Made by a program: the position numbers and the translations under genes
Shown here: positions 8,821 to 17,954 of the stretch, one piece after another
How positions within the stretch are numbered: position 1 is the first letter of the stretch
Layout of the letters: the number at the start of each line of letters is the position of its first letter
Assembly (NCBI RefSeq): GCF_023630705.1
Contig: NZ_JALQEM010000034.1
Location: 124,001 to 188,000, forward strand
From: Caballeronia sp. GAFFF1
GTDB taxonomy: Bacteria > Pseudomonadota > Gammaproteobacteria > Burkholderiales > Burkholderiaceae
DNA length: 64,000 nucleotides
Reading direction: 5' to 3'
The notes under the pieces: model-generated
What the model was told of the DNA's origin: nothing
Databases searched by the model: none
The model's input: the letters and a program-made list of their open reading frames with translations, nothing else

Positions 8821-10362
8821 ATGTTTTCGACTATCAAAGGGCGGCTGGCTCTGGCCATGACGCTGCTGAGCGCGCTTCTGATCGGTATCGGCGTGCTCGG
8901 GATCATCGGCATGACACGCGCGAACTCGGTGACGCATGACCTGTTCACCAATGAAATGCCGAGTGCGGTTTCCGTCGGCAACGCCGAGATGTTCATGGCT
9001 CGCGAGCGTCTGAGCTTCGACCGCGCCGCCTTGAACGTGGGCACGAGCGCGGCCGAAGACGCCATCGGGCGCGGCGCGATCATGCGCAAGACCTCGGACG
9101 AAGCCTGGGCCAAATACGCATCGCTGCCTCAGGATCCGGAAGAAAAGGCGCTCGGCGAGAAGTTCAATCAGCAGCGTCTCGCAATGCAGAAGCTGATCGA
9201 CGAAGGTTATGCGGACGTGCGCGCGAAGGATCAGGAGAAGATCACCGCCGACGCCAGCACCATGCAGGCGGCGTTCAACGAATTTGCGAAGACGGGCGTC
9301 GCGCTGCGCAAGCTGCAGTTCGAATCGGCGCAACGCGCCTACGACGCGGGACAAGCCCAGTTCGAAACCTTCCGCCTGTTGAGCATCGCGGCGATCCTAG
9401 CTGGCGTGGCTGCCGCGATTTATTCGTGGGCGTCGCTGCGCCGCCGCATCGCGCGTCCGCTGGATGCCGCGCTCACGCAGTTCAGCGCGATTGCATCGGG
9501 CGATCTGCGCCGCGAAGTAACGGTCAGCTCGAACGATGAAATGGGCCAACTTCTGCGCGGCCTTTCGACGATGCAAGCGAGCCTCATCGAAACCGTGCGC
9601 TCGGTACGCTCGGGCAGCGAGTCGATCGCCTCTGCAACGAAAGAGATCGCAGCGGGCAATATCGACTTATCGTCGCGCACGGAACAGCAGGCTTCGGCGT
9701 TGCAGGAAACGGCGTCGAGCATGGATGAACTCACGGGCACCGTCAAGCAGAACGCCGACAACGCGCGGCAGGCGAGCACGCTGGCCGCCAATGCGTCGGA
9801 GATTGCGAGCAAGGGCAGCCATGTCGTGTCGCAAGTCGTCACGACAATGGGCGAGATCAATCAAAGCTCGGCGAAGATCGCGGACATCATCACGATCATC
9901 GAAGGCATTGCTTTCCAGACCAACATTCTTGCGTTGAACGCAGCCGTGGAAGCGGCGCGCGCAGGCGAAGAAGGACGCGGCTTCGCTGTCGTGGCGGGTG
10001 AAGTGCGCTCGCTCGCGCAACGTTCGTCGGCGGCTGCGAAGGAGATCAAGGAACTCATCGACACATCGGTCGAGCGCGTGCAGTCGGGCAGCGCGCTCGT
10101 CGACGAAGCCGGGCGCACGATGACCGAGATCAGCGGCGCAGTGCAGCGCGTGACCGACATCATGGGCGAGATCGCGGCGGCATCGGAAGAGCAGAGCAGC
10201 GGCATCGATCAGGTGGCGCGCGCCGTGACGCAGATGGATGAAGTGACGCAGCAGAACGCGGCGCTCGTCGAGGAAGCGGCAGCCGCCGCGCAATCGCTGG
10301 AAGATCAGGCGGCGGCGCTGCGCGCGGCGGTGGAGACGTTCCGGCTGCATGAGGTTGCGTGA
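8821..10362 (+). CDS. Methyl-accepting chemotaxis protein
   Basis: The protein is 513 residues from ATG 8821. TM1 covers ~8-30, a periplasmic four-helix-bundle sensor domain ~35-190, TM2 ~191-212, and HAMP ~213-265 ('RRRIARPLDAALTQFSAIASGDL'). The cytoplasmic signalling bundle contains the conserved hairpin tip 'ALNAAVEAARAGEEGRGFAVVA'. The C-terminus lacks an NWETF-type CheR/CheB tether. It should bind an external ligand and signal through CheW/CheA; the ligand is unknown. It converges on the capsule-cluster lyase with 28 bases between the stops. Confidence 0.93.
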   Translation: MFSTIKGRLALAMTLLSALLIGIGVLGIIGMTRANSVTHDLFTNEMPSAVSVGNAEMFMARERLSFDRAALNVGTSAAEDAIGRGAIMRKTSDEAWAKYASLPQDPEEKALGEKFNQQRLAMQKLIDEGYADVRAKDQEKITADASTMQAAFNEFAKTGVALRKLQFESAQRAYDAGQAQFETFRLLSIAAILAGVAAAIYSWASLRRRIARPLDAALTQFSAIASGDLRREVTVSSNDEMGQLLRGLSTMQASLIETVRSVRSGSESIASATKEIAAGNIDLSSRTEQQASALQETASSMDELTGTVKQNADNARQASTLAANASEIASKGSHVVSQVVTTMGEINQSSAKIADIITIIEGIAFQTNILALNAAVEAARAGEEGRGFAVVAGEVRSLAQRSSAAAKEIKELIDTSVERVQSGSALVDEAGRTMTEISGAVQRVTDIMGEIAAASEEQSSGIDQVARAVTQMDEVTQQNAALVEEAAAAAQSLEDQAAALRAAVETFRLHEVA

Positions 10363-10390
10363 ACGCGTAAGGGGCACGCGCGCACTTCGC

Positions 10391-11620
10391 TTATGGACCG
10401 CACCGCCCGATCGCTGGTGCAGCGTCGCGCGTGTTGCCCGCATGTACCCGAATACGCTCGGCGAGATTCACTGATGGCGCTTCGTACGAGTAGCAGTACG
10501 GCGGCTTCGGCACCTTGCCGGGCTGCTCGTCTTGCAGCACTGCTTTCGCGTCGCCGAGATACAGGTTGTCGCGTACCGCAAGAAACGCCTGATAGCCGTG
10601 CGTGTACCCGTAGAGCGATTTCGTGCGCTCATAGTGTTCGCGATCCGCTTCCCCATTGACGAGCGCGCTACGTGTGGGCGCCTGCGGAATATAGCGGCAA
10701 TAGTTCGCGTTGACGCCTTCGACCGTCGGGAAATAAGCCGGCTCCGTGCACGCGCGATGCGCGGCGTTCGAGAAGATGTTGCCTTCGACGAGCGCCCTCG
10801 CCTCCAGGCTGAAGCTCATGCCGTAGAAGTCCCAGTTCTCGATCAGATTGTTATAGAGGTGGATCGTCCCGAACTGCGCGCGCGGATTACGCTGCATGGT
10901 ATCGACAAAGTAGCTATGGTGAATCGTCACGCGAGCGATCGCATCACGCTCGTAGTTGGCGAAGAGATTGTCCTCGGTGATGTTATTGACGAGCATGACC
11001 TTGTCATCATCGTGGAACCTCACCCACGAGACCGTCACATCTGTCGAGCCGTTCTTCACGTTGACGAGCCGGGCCGCGAACCGCGACAGATCGAGGTGAT
11101 CGATCCAGACATCGTGCGATCCATTGGCGATATCGATCGCCTGCGCGAACGTGCGCAAGCGACCGTCTATCGTCAGATGCGTCACGATGACGTTCGCGCT
11201 GCCATAGATGCCGAAGCCGTAGTCCAGCAGTTCCACCATGTGTCCGCGCCCGTCTATCGTCACGTTGGACGGCACGCGAAGCATGGACGCGAGCGCGATT
11301 TTCATATCGGACGCGAAGCGAATCCAGGTCGGTCCGCGCGCATGCGCAAGTGCATCGCGCAACGTTCCCGGCCCGCCGTCCGCCGCCGACGACACAACCA
11401 CCACTTTGCCGTCCAGCCCGCCGGTCGCCGCGCGGCCATAGCCTTCTCGCTGTTGAAGAAGCTCGGACACCATTGCGCAGTCCACGGTCGCACGCTCGCA
11501 TGAATCGCGCGGCGCGGCGGATGCCGTTATGCACGCAGCCATCGACGCACACGCGATCACGCGAACGACGCACGTCCGCAGCGCCCAGCGAAGGCGCTCG
11601 CTGTAAGCGTAGGTCCTCAT
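10391..11620 (-). CDS. Secreted PL1 (pectate lyase-like) polysaccharide lyase of the Vi-type capsule locus
   Basis: The protein is 409 residues with a signal peptide (cleavage predicted after the A-S-A near 36). It carries the right-handed beta-helix signatures of PL1: 'NVTIDGRG', '[11 protein letters not shown]', '[17 protein letters not shown]', and 'VTIHHSYF...[17 protein letters not shown]', where R244 and R247 sit at the usual catalytic Arg positions. PL1 enzymes cleave alpha-1,4-linked polygalacturonate by beta-elimination; Vi antigen is alpha-1,4-linked GalNAcA, so the capsule itself is a reasonable substrate (inference). Its ATG overlaps the tviC stop as ATGA, implying translational coupling. 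From memory, lyases named VexL have been described in non-Salmonella Vi loci; this should be verified. Confidence 0.85.
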   Translation of the reverse strand: MRTYAYSERLRWALRTCVVRVIACASMAACITASAAPRDSCERATVDCAMVSELLQQREGYGRAATGGLDGKVVVVSSAADGGPGTLRDALAHARGPTWIRFASDMKIALASMLRVPSNVTIDGRGHMVELLDYGFGIYGSANVIVTHLTIDGRLRTFAQAIDIANGSHDVWIDHLDLSRFAARLVNVKNGSTDVTVSWVRFHDDDKVMLVNNITEDNLFANYERDAIARVTIHHSYFVDTMQRNPRAQFGTIHLYNNLIENWDFYGMSFSLEARALVEGNIFSNAAHRACTEPAYFPTVEGVNANYCRYIPQAPTRSALVNGEADREHYERTKSLYGYTHGYQAFLAVRDNLYLGDAKAVLQDEQPGKVPKPPYCYSYEAPSVNLAERIRVHAGNTRDAAPAIGRCGP

Positions 11621-12714
11621 GACGCACGCACGCGCTTCGTGTTCGTCAGGAAATCGACGTACCACGGCAACGCCTCCGTCATTCCCGCGCGCAGATCGAC
11701 GAGCGGCACGTGGCCGAGTTCCCGCTGCGCCTTCGACACGTCCGCTTGCGAATGGCGCACGTCGCCCGCGCGGAAATCGCGGTGAGCCGGTTGCTTGTGA
11801 TAAGCGTAGCCCAGCCCCGCGAGTCCGTCGCGGATTACATGAAAAAGGTCGTTGAGCGTCGTGCGTCCGCCCACCGCGACGTTGTAGACCTCGCTCGAAG
11901 CGAGCTCCGCGCGAAGCGCCGCACGCAAGTTCGCCTGCACGACATTGCCGACATAGCAGAAGTCGCGGCTCGTTTCGCCGTCGCCGTTGATCTGCACGTC
12001 TTCGCCCGAAAGCATCGCGGCAATCCACTTCGGAATCACCGCCGCGTAGGCGCCGTCCGGGTCCTGCCGCGGCCCGAACGCGTTGAAGTACCGCAAGCCG
12101 ATGGATGCGAATCCGTAAGTTCGCGCATATACGCTCGCGTAGATTTCGTTCACGAGCTTGGTGACGGCATACGGTGACAACGGATTGCCTATGCGCTCCT
12201 CGCGCTTCGGAAGATTGGGTTCATCGCCATACGTGGAACTCGACGCCGCGTACACGAAGCGGCGCACGCCGGCCCGCCGCGACGCATCGAGCATGTTGAG
12301 AAAGCCCGTTGCATTGACATCGTGCGACGCAATCGGATCTTTCACCGAACGCGGCACCGACCCGAGCGCAGCCTGATGCAGCACGAAATCCACGCCGTCT
12401 ACCGCCGCATCGCATGCGCGCGCGTCACGGATATCCGCTTCCTGAAAGCCGAAATTGCGCCAGCGCATGTCGCCGACGCGCGACCTGATCTCATGGAGAT
12501 TGCGCCGATGTCCGGTCGCGAAGTTATCCATGCCGCGCACTTCCTGCCCGAGCACGAGAAGCGTCTCGACAAGATTCGATCCGATAAAGCCCGCCGCGCC
12601 CGTCACGAGCCATCGAAAGCGCTGCGCAGCGAGCGCCTCGCGCAAGCCGGCTTGCGACTCGTGCAGCAACCACGCCGGCACCGGCGACTCATTCAACAGG
12701 GTTTCTTTCTGCAT
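11617..12714 (-). CDS. tviC: UDP-N-acetylglucosamine(-uronate) 4-epimerase, TviC/WbpP type
   Basis: This 365-residue extended short-chain dehydrogenase has a Rossmann motif '[11 protein letters not shown]' (G39, G42, G45) after the ~35-residue N-terminal extension seen in WbpP/TviC epimerases. It also has the active-site stretch '[11 protein letters not shown]' and Y182-x-x-x-K186. In Vi biosynthesis TviB oxidises UDP-GlcNAc and TviC epimerises the product to UDP-GalNAcA. In Salmonella tviC follows tviB; here it sits at the distal end, 10 bases after vexE and overlapping the lyase start by 4 bases. Family assignment is strong; the exact substrate is inferred from context. Confidence 0.9.
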   Translation of the reverse strand: MQKETLLNESPVPAWLLHESQAGLREALAAQRFRWLVTGAAGFIGSNLVETLLVLGQEVRGMDNFATGHRRNLHEIRSRVGDMRWRNFGFQEADIRDARACDAAVDGVDFVLHQAALGSVPRSVKDPIASHDVNATGFLNMLDASRRAGVRRFVYAASSSTYGDEPNLPKREERIGNPLSPYAVTKLVNEIYASVYARTYGFASIGLRYFNAFGPRQDPDGAYAAVIPKWIAAMLSGEDVQINGDGETSRDFCYVGNVVQANLRAALRAELASSEVYNVAVGGRTTLNDLFHVIRDGLAGLGYAYHKQPAHRDFRAGDVRHSQADVSKAQRELGHVPLVDLRAGMTEALPWYVDFLTNTKRVRAS

Positions 12715-12724
12715 AAGGTTCTGC

Positions 12725-14761
12725 TCAGTTGATACACGTTAGGTTTTGATCGCATGCGGCGCTCGTTGCATGCGCACACGGATCGACCGGACGCACATGA
12801 CGCCACAGCCCGCCGCTCAGGCGCAGATCTTCCGGCGCTCCGGAGAGATGCTCGCGCAGATGGCCGAGATAAGCCTCCTGCCATCGAAGCGCATAGCGCT
12901 CGACATCCTCACCGGGTTCGGCGGCGGGCAGCAGTTCGAGTGTCTGCACGATCTTGCCGTTTCGCCATCGCGGCGCATAAAAGACTGAAGGCGAGCCGAG
13001 CCGGTGCGCGGCCCGCGCCGCGAACGACGAGTAGGTGATCTCTTGCCCGGCGAACGGAACGCGAGGCGCGGCGGGGTTCGGCGCGCCATCGACCGCGATA
13101 CATACCGCGAAGCCCGACTGCAGGGCGCGAAAACACTGCCGCGCCACTTGCGCTTCGGTCTGGTCCGCCGTGGAGATGAGCGCCGACGCGTAATGCGCCG
13201 TGGCGACGCCCGGCATGCTCGCCACCCAGCGCGACGGAATGCCGAGCAGTTCGAGCACCATCAGGCCCGCGTACATGGGGCCGACATGCGCGGTCGCGAC
13301 CACGACGCCCTTTCCGGCGGCAAGCAACGGCGCGAAGCGCCGCTCCGTTTCGCCGAGATCGTCGAGCAAGGTCATGGCATCTTCAATCAGATCATCGCGA
13401 CATTCGAGCCATTCGAGCAGCAGATGATCCACGAGATGTCCCCAGCGCGCCGCCCGCTCCCATGCTTCACGCGTCGTCGCGTCCGCATGGCTGCGCAGTG
13501 ACCACGCCCAGTCGAGTCTTTCCTTCGGAATACTGATTTCATCGATGCGCTCGTCAATCTGCGCCATGGCGAGCGCAAAGCTCGATGGCAGCAGGCGGTC
13601 TCGCGCGTCGAGACGCCTGCGGTAAAGCTCGGACGCTTCATCCCTTCTCCCGGCCTGAGACAGCGCCGCGACCGCGAGACGCTGCACGCGTTCGTCGTCC
13701 GGGCGCTGCCGAGCAAGCGTGAGCATGTGGTCAGCCGATTCGGCGTGTCGGCCGCCGTAGCGCAATGCCCGGCCGAGTAACGTTCGCGTGTACGCAAGAT
13801 CGGGACAACGCTCGCACGCGTCTTGCAAATGCGTGACGGCATCTTCATAGCGGCCCGCGCGCAGCAGCGTCTCGCCATAGAGCGTCATGAGCCGCACATC
13901 GTTCGGCGCGAGCGCGACGCCGCGCGCGAAATGTTCGAGCGCTCGCGCATGGCCGCCGTTCGAGACGCCGCTTTCCAGATACGCCTGCCCCAGTTGCGAA
14001 CGCAGCGCGGCGCCGTCGAGTCCGGCGCGCAACGCGGCCTCTCCTGCGGATATCGCAAGTCGGATACGGTTGTCGCTCGCGAGCGCCTGCACGACGGCCG
14101 CCGCAGCGCGATCGTTCGGCATGTTTGCCACGTCGAGCCGCGATGCGAGCCGCGCGGCGAGTTCCGTATGCCCCGCGCGCGTAAGTGCAGTGAGCCACGC
14201 GTGCGCATGAGCGGCGTACGCCGCCGCCATGTCGATGCTCGCGCGCGCCAGTTCGGCCGCCTCTGCGACGCGGCCCGCCTGGAGCCGCAACTGGATGCAG
14301 GCCGCACGCGCAGCCGGCGCATCAGGTTCGATCCGCGCTGCGGCATCTGCATGCGTCACCGCTTCGTCCCAGCGCTGCAAGCGGCCGAGGACGCTCGCGA
14401 GCATCCGTCGCTCATCGGCGAGCTCGGGCCAAGCGTTCACCAGTGCGTGGAGGACGGCGGCTGCGTCGTTCAGCGCGCCGTCCCGGATCAGCGGCGACAC
14501 CACGAAGCGCTTCACGTCGATGCGGGCATCGGCGTCGCGGATGAGCGATGCATCCAGTGCATCGATCGCGGCCGCTCGGCGCTCGGCGGCGCGAATCTGC
14601 GCAATGGCGCGATACAGGCGCGCCGCTGCATCAGGCACAGCGCCGGCTTGCACCGCATCGGCATAGGCGGCAAGGCCGGCAGTCCACTCGCCTCTTTTGA
14701 CTAGCGACTTGCAGGCATCGAACAGAGTGCGGCCGTTCGGCTTGTTCATCGGCTTATCCAT
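12725..14761 (-). CDS. vexE: VexE-like TPR plus lipid acyltransferase, capsule lipid anchor
   Basis: This 678-residue protein has TPR-like helical pairs over ~10-400 and a C-terminal LpxL/HtrB-like acyltransferase region (~430-650) with '[20 protein letters not shown]' and '[13 protein letters not shown]'. VexE of S. Typhi (similar length and layout) is needed for the lipid terminus that holds the capsule on the surface. The usual LpxL motif is H-x4-D/E; here it reads H492-V-G-P-M-Y497, so the acidic residue is replaced by tyrosine. The start ATG 14761 overlaps the vexD stop by 8 bases; ATG 14749 is an alternative. Confidence 0.82.
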   Translation of the reverse strand: MDKPMNKPNGRTLFDACKSLVKRGEWTAGLAAYADAVQAGAVPDAAARLYRAIAQIRAAERRAAAIDALDASLIRDADARIDVKRFVVSPLIRDGALNDAAAVLHALVNAWPELADERRMLASVLGRLQRWDEAVTHADAAARIEPDAPAARAACIQLRLQAGRVAEAAELARASIDMAAAYAAHAHAWLTALTRAGHTELAARLASRLDVANMPNDRAAAAVVQALASDNRIRLAISAGEAALRAGLDGAALRSQLGQAYLESGVSNGGHARALEHFARGVALAPNDVRLMTLYGETLLRAGRYEDAVTHLQDACERCPDLAYTRTLLGRALRYGGRHAESADHMLTLARQRPDDERVQRLAVAALSQAGRRDEASELYRRRLDARDRLLPSSFALAMAQIDERIDEISIPKERLDWAWSLRSHADATTREAWERAARWGHLVDHLLLEWLECRDDLIEDAMTLLDDLGETERRFAPLLAAGKGVVVATAHVGPMYAGLMVLELLGIPSRWVASMPGVATAHYASALISTADQTEAQVARQCFRALQSGFAVCIAVDGAPNPAAPRVPFAGQEITYSSFAARAAHRLGSPSVFYAPRWRNGKIVQTLELLPAAEPGEDVERYALRWQEAYLGHLREHLSGAPEDLRLSGGLWRHVRPVDPCAHATSAACDQNLTCIN

Positions 14762-15914
14762 TGAAGAACTCGCGCCCGAGCATCACGGCGACGCGTACGA
14801 CAAGCGCGAGCGCAAGACCCGCGGCCAGCGACGCCAATAAGAGAAGCGGCATGTTCGGGCTGGTGGGCCGGTCCGTCGGCAAGGGGCGCGTGATGACCGT
14901 TAGATATCGCTGGAGCTTGAGCGTATCCGTGAATGCCTGCTGATAGCTTTGCTGGGTCGCGGTGAGATTGGCATCCGCGAACGCCTCGGCGTTCCTCAAC
15001 GATTCATAGTCGCCCAACTGGCTCGCCTGAGTCTTGCCCTTGCCGCTGATGCGCTCTCGCGTCTGCGCGAGCCGCTCCGTCAATGCCTGCACCTGTGCCG
15101 TTGCCGGAGCCAGCATCGGGTGCTGCGGATTGCCGAGCGCGCGGATCTTGTCGAGGCTGATCTGTGCCGTGTTGAGTTCGGTTTCCAGTTGAGCCGAGAG
15201 ATTGAGCAGCATGGCCGCGCTCGCGGCGGGATCGAGGTTCTGGTTCACGATTCGCCATTTCGTCAGGGCCGCGCGCGCGGACTGCGCCTCTTTTTGCGCG
15301 AGCGCGACGGCCTGCCGGCTGACCTTGAGCGCATCCTCCACGCCTTTTTCATCCATTCGTTGTACGAACTTTTCCGCGATGTCGAGCAGCGCATCCGAGA
15401 TTGCTGCGGCATCGGCCGGCGAGTACGCGCTCACCTGCATGACATCGACTTGTTCCATGATGTTGTACGCGACCTTCACGGACGATCGATACGCGCGATA
15501 CAGATCGTCTTCGGATGCGTTCGACGGCAGCCGGTTAGGCAGGTCGAGACCGTTCAGCGTGAGGCGGCGGCGCAGTCCGATCCTGTCGTCGAGCTGGCGC
15601 ATGCAGTCGCGCGAAGCGAGAAAGTCGCTCACGGCCCAGCCATCGACGAAGCCGGCCGCCACGCCAGCCCCGCCGCCAGTCGTGAAGAGATTCGCTGCGC
15701 CGCCCGCGAGAGGCGCAGCGCTCGAACTCGCGCGCACGGAGAATCGCGCTTCAGCGGAATAGCGCGGTTTCGCAACGAACGTCGCGTAGGCCGCGCACAG
15801 CGCGACGGGCACGAGAACGAGCGCGAGCATGATCCAGCGAGCCCTTCGCCGCACGAGCCTCGCTGTGTCTCGTTCGCGGCGGCGCGCTTCGATGACTGAT
15901 GCGGACTCAGACAT
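14754..15914 (-). CDS. vexD: VexD/KpsE-type inner-membrane capsule export protein (PCP family)
   Basis: The protein is 386 residues, the usual KpsE/VexD size. One TM helix near the N-terminus (~26-46) is followed by 'KPRYSAEARFSVR', typical of polysaccharide co-polymerase/export proteins. A long periplasmic coiled-coil region (~200-330, with 'MLAPATAQVQALTERLAQTRERI') leads to a second TM (~354-375). It should link the ABC transporter to the outer-membrane channel VexA. The ATG at 15914 overlaps the vexC stop by 8 bases; the open frame extends further upstream but that part is antisense-like and not protein-like. Confidence 0.88.
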   Translation of the reverse strand: MSESASVIEARRRERDTARLVRRRARWIMLALVLVPVALCAAYATFVAKPRYSAEARFSVRASSSAAPLAGGAANLFTTGGGAGVAAGFVDGWAVSDFLASRDCMRQLDDRIGLRRRLTLNGLDLPNRLPSNASEDDLYRAYRSSVKVAYNIMEQVDVMQVSAYSPADAAAISDALLDIAEKFVQRMDEKGVEDALKVSRQAVALAQKEAQSARAALTKWRIVNQNLDPAASAAMLLNLSAQLETELNTAQISLDKIRALGNPQHPMLAPATAQVQALTERLAQTRERISGKGKTQASQLGDYESLRNAEAFADANLTATQQSYQQAFTDTLKLQRYLTVITRPLPTDRPTSPNMPLLLLASLAAGLALALVVRVAVMLGREFFNG

Positions 15915-16626
15915 CGAACGCTCCTCCGGGAGCGGCGTCGAGTCCGTTGCCGTCCGCGCTTGCGGAAGACTCGCTGTTCGCCCGGCGCGGAGGGAATCGA
16001 CGGAGGCACTCGTCGAGATCGGCGTCGATTCGCAGGCTGCTTCCTTCATAGACCAAACCCTTGACGCAATAATCCGCCATCTGCTGACGACGGTAAGTTG
16101 AGAGAATGAGCGTGCGCCCGACCAGTCGTTCGTCGAACAGCGCGCGCCAGAGACGCGCAAAGCGGCTCGCTTCGAGTGGCAGGGCGCCGTCGACCACATA
16201 GACATCGAAGTCGGGCGCGAGCGCGAGCGCAAACGACACTTCCTGACGGGTCGCAAGCGGCCAGTGTTCCATCGGCAGTTCGAGATGCGCGGGGCATGTA
16301 ATCAGGTCCGCCACGAGTTCGATGGCCGCCTTCGCAGGCAGACCATGCAGCGCGCACACGAACTCGATCATGCGCAGCCCGTTCGCCTTGCCGCGAATGA
16401 ATCCTTGCCGGCCGAGCGGCCACGACACGCGACCGCGATGCTCCACGAAGCCGTGGCGCGGCCTGCGCAGCCCGGCCAGCACATCGATCAACGCGCGATG
16501 GGCTTCGGGCGTTCGCGACAGCAACGCATAGCGTCCCTGCGCAATGTCGAGATCGGCGTTCGAGAGCAGCGGCGTGAGCGAGCCCGAAATCGTCGATGAA
16601 CACGTGACGGCGTGCAGGCGAATCAT
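15907..16626 (-). CDS. vexC: VexC/KpsT-type ABC ATPase with degenerate nucleotide-binding motifs
   Basis: The protein is 239 residues from ATG 16626, 5 bases after the vexB stop. The KpsT framework is clear ('RVSWPLG..GFIRGKANGLRMIEFVCALHGL', 'FALALAPDFDVYVVDG', 'YCVKGLVYEG'), but the catalytic motifs are gone. The P-loop position (37-45) reads S-R-T-P-E-A-H-R-A with no GxGK[ST]; the SSGM signature region reads P-L-A-T; the residue after Walker B D146 is G147 instead of Glu; and the switch-His position is T177. There is no frameshift, since the frame is intact and overlaps its neighbours as expected. It probably cannot hydrolyse ATP in the normal way, although it lies in the exporter operon. 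Confidence 0.82.
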   Translation of the reverse strand: MIRLHAVTCSSTISGSLTPLLSNADLDIAQGRYALLSRTPEAHRALIDVLAGLRRPRHGFVEHRGRVSWPLGRQGFIRGKANGLRMIEFVCALHGLPAKAAIELVADLITCPAHLELPMEHWPLATRQEVSFALALAPDFDVYVVDGALPLEASRFARLWRALFDERLVGRTLILSTYRRQQMADYCVKGLVYEGSSLRIDADLDECLRRFPPRRANSESSASADGNGLDAAPGGAFDV

Positions 16627-16631
16627 GTCGG

Positions 16632-17945
16632 TCACATCGGCTGGACGTTGCATCGGGCGAACCGTTCGGCGCAAAGGGCCACGGCCGCAAGAAAGACGAG
16701 CGACGTGACGAAGTAGGACAAACGCGCATCCGTCGAGCGATAGCTTTCGAAATACGCCGAACGCAATAGCTGCATGCCGTGCGCAAAGGGCGACCACAAG
16801 AACCAGCCGCGATACTGCTCCGGCAACTGTTCCGACACGAAGAACACGCTGCTGAAGATCTCGAGCAGTCGTTCGATGGCCGTGGCGAGTCGCAAGAAGA
16901 AGCGCCACTTGCTCGCGATAGTGCCGAAGAGCACGCCCGTCGACGCGCCGCCGAAGCCTATCGCTACCACATAGCCGAAGAACGCGGGCCAACTCGCCGG
17001 CAAGCTGATCAGATCGAACGCGTGGCCGACGAGAATCAGCGTCGTGAACACGAGGGCAAAGATCGCCTGATACAGCACGGCCTGCACGCACGCGCACAAG
17101 AGCGGCGTGACGCCCTGAAGGTTCAGCCATCCGCGAGCGGAGATGTAGCTCGTGCTGCTTCGAAAGATGATCTGCCGGAACATGATCCACGTCGTCGCGC
17201 CCAGCAGCGAGAAGGTCGGCACGTCCATTCCCAGGATGAACTGGGTCCCCGTCAGGAAATACAGCGACGAAATGAGCGTGAGCAGCACCGCCGGTCCGAA
17301 GAACGCCCACGCGAGCGCGAAGCGGCTTTCGCCCTGCATCGTGTGGAGTTGGAAGATCAACATCGGCAGCAACGCGCGAAGGTCGGAGCGGCCGGCTGGC
17401 ACCGCCCGTGGCCGTTGTCTCGCATGAAGCGAGGCGATGCGAGACTTCAGCGCCGCAAGGTCGCTGGCCTCGCCGGCGCTGAAGTCCGGCGTCAGCGCGC
17501 GGTCCTCGCGCGACGCACTGCGGCGAGCCTCGCGCGCTTCTTCTTCGCGACGGCGGCGGACGCGCTTCTCGTGCGCATCCGCCAGATGCGCTTCGTTTTG
17601 CGCGAGGGTGGCCGGCGCGTAGCCGGGAGCGAACACATCGACGCCCGCGCGAATGTCGTTTTCGACGAGACGAATCGCGGTGCGCAGTTGCCGTCGCCGC
17701 AGGTCGAGCGTTTCTTGGTCCGCGTTGGACACGCCATCCGTAAGACGCGCCTCTAGCGCCGCATACACCTGCCGGCGTTGCACGGGCGTCTCGCGCGGTG
17801 ACCGGCGCAGCGCCGCGAGGATAAGCGCAAGCGTTGTCGCGGGCGCGTGCGGCCCGGCGTCTTCGATCTGCGCGCCCGCGCCGATCCTGTAGCCGTTTGT
17901 TCGCCGACGCGCTCGCCAGTCGTCTATCCGCCTCTGATTGCTCAT
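16632..17945 (-). CDS. vexB: VexB/KpsM-type ABC-2 capsule permease with long cytoplasmic N-terminal extension
   Basis: The protein is 437 residues. The C-terminal ~245 (from about 190) form an ABC-2 permease with six hydrophobic segments, including 'FALAWAFFGPAVLLTLISSL' and 'WFLWSPFAHGMQLLRSAYF', which matches the normal KpsM/VexB size of ~260. The first ~190 residues are an added Arg/Glu-rich soluble region with two helical motifs ('RRQVYAALEARL' and 'RRQLRTAIRLVENDI') and a charged coiled-coil-like stretch (~125-150). The extension is in frame with no internal stop. It is the partner of the degenerate VexC downstream; vexA ends 9 bases upstream. Confidence 0.85.
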   Translation of the reverse strand: MSNQRRIDDWRARRRTNGYRIGAGAQIEDAGPHAPATTLALILAALRRSPRETPVQRRQVYAALEARLTDGVSNADQETLDLRRRQLRTAIRLVENDIRAGVDVFAPGYAPATLAQNEAHLADAHEKRVRRRREEEAREARRSASREDRALTPDFSAGEASDLAALKSRIASLHARQRPRAVPAGRSDLRALLPMLIFQLHTMQGESRFALAWAFFGPAVLLTLISSLYFLTGTQFILGMDVPTFSLLGATTWIMFRQIIFRSSTSYISARGWLNLQGVTPLLCACVQAVLYQAIFALVFTTLILVGHAFDLISLPASWPAFFGYVVAIGFGGASTGVLFGTIASKWRFFLRLATAIERLLEIFSSVFFVSEQLPEQYRGWFLWSPFAHGMQLLRSAYFESYRSTDARLSYFVTSLVFLAAVALCAERFARCNVQPM

Positions 17946-17954
17946 GATGCCGCG

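Noticed and set aside
15907..17310. Longer version of the VexC reading frame (467 codons)
   Set aside because: The upstream part overlaps the VexB permease coding region and is not protein-like; ATG 16626 just after the vexB stop gives the normal KpsT length.
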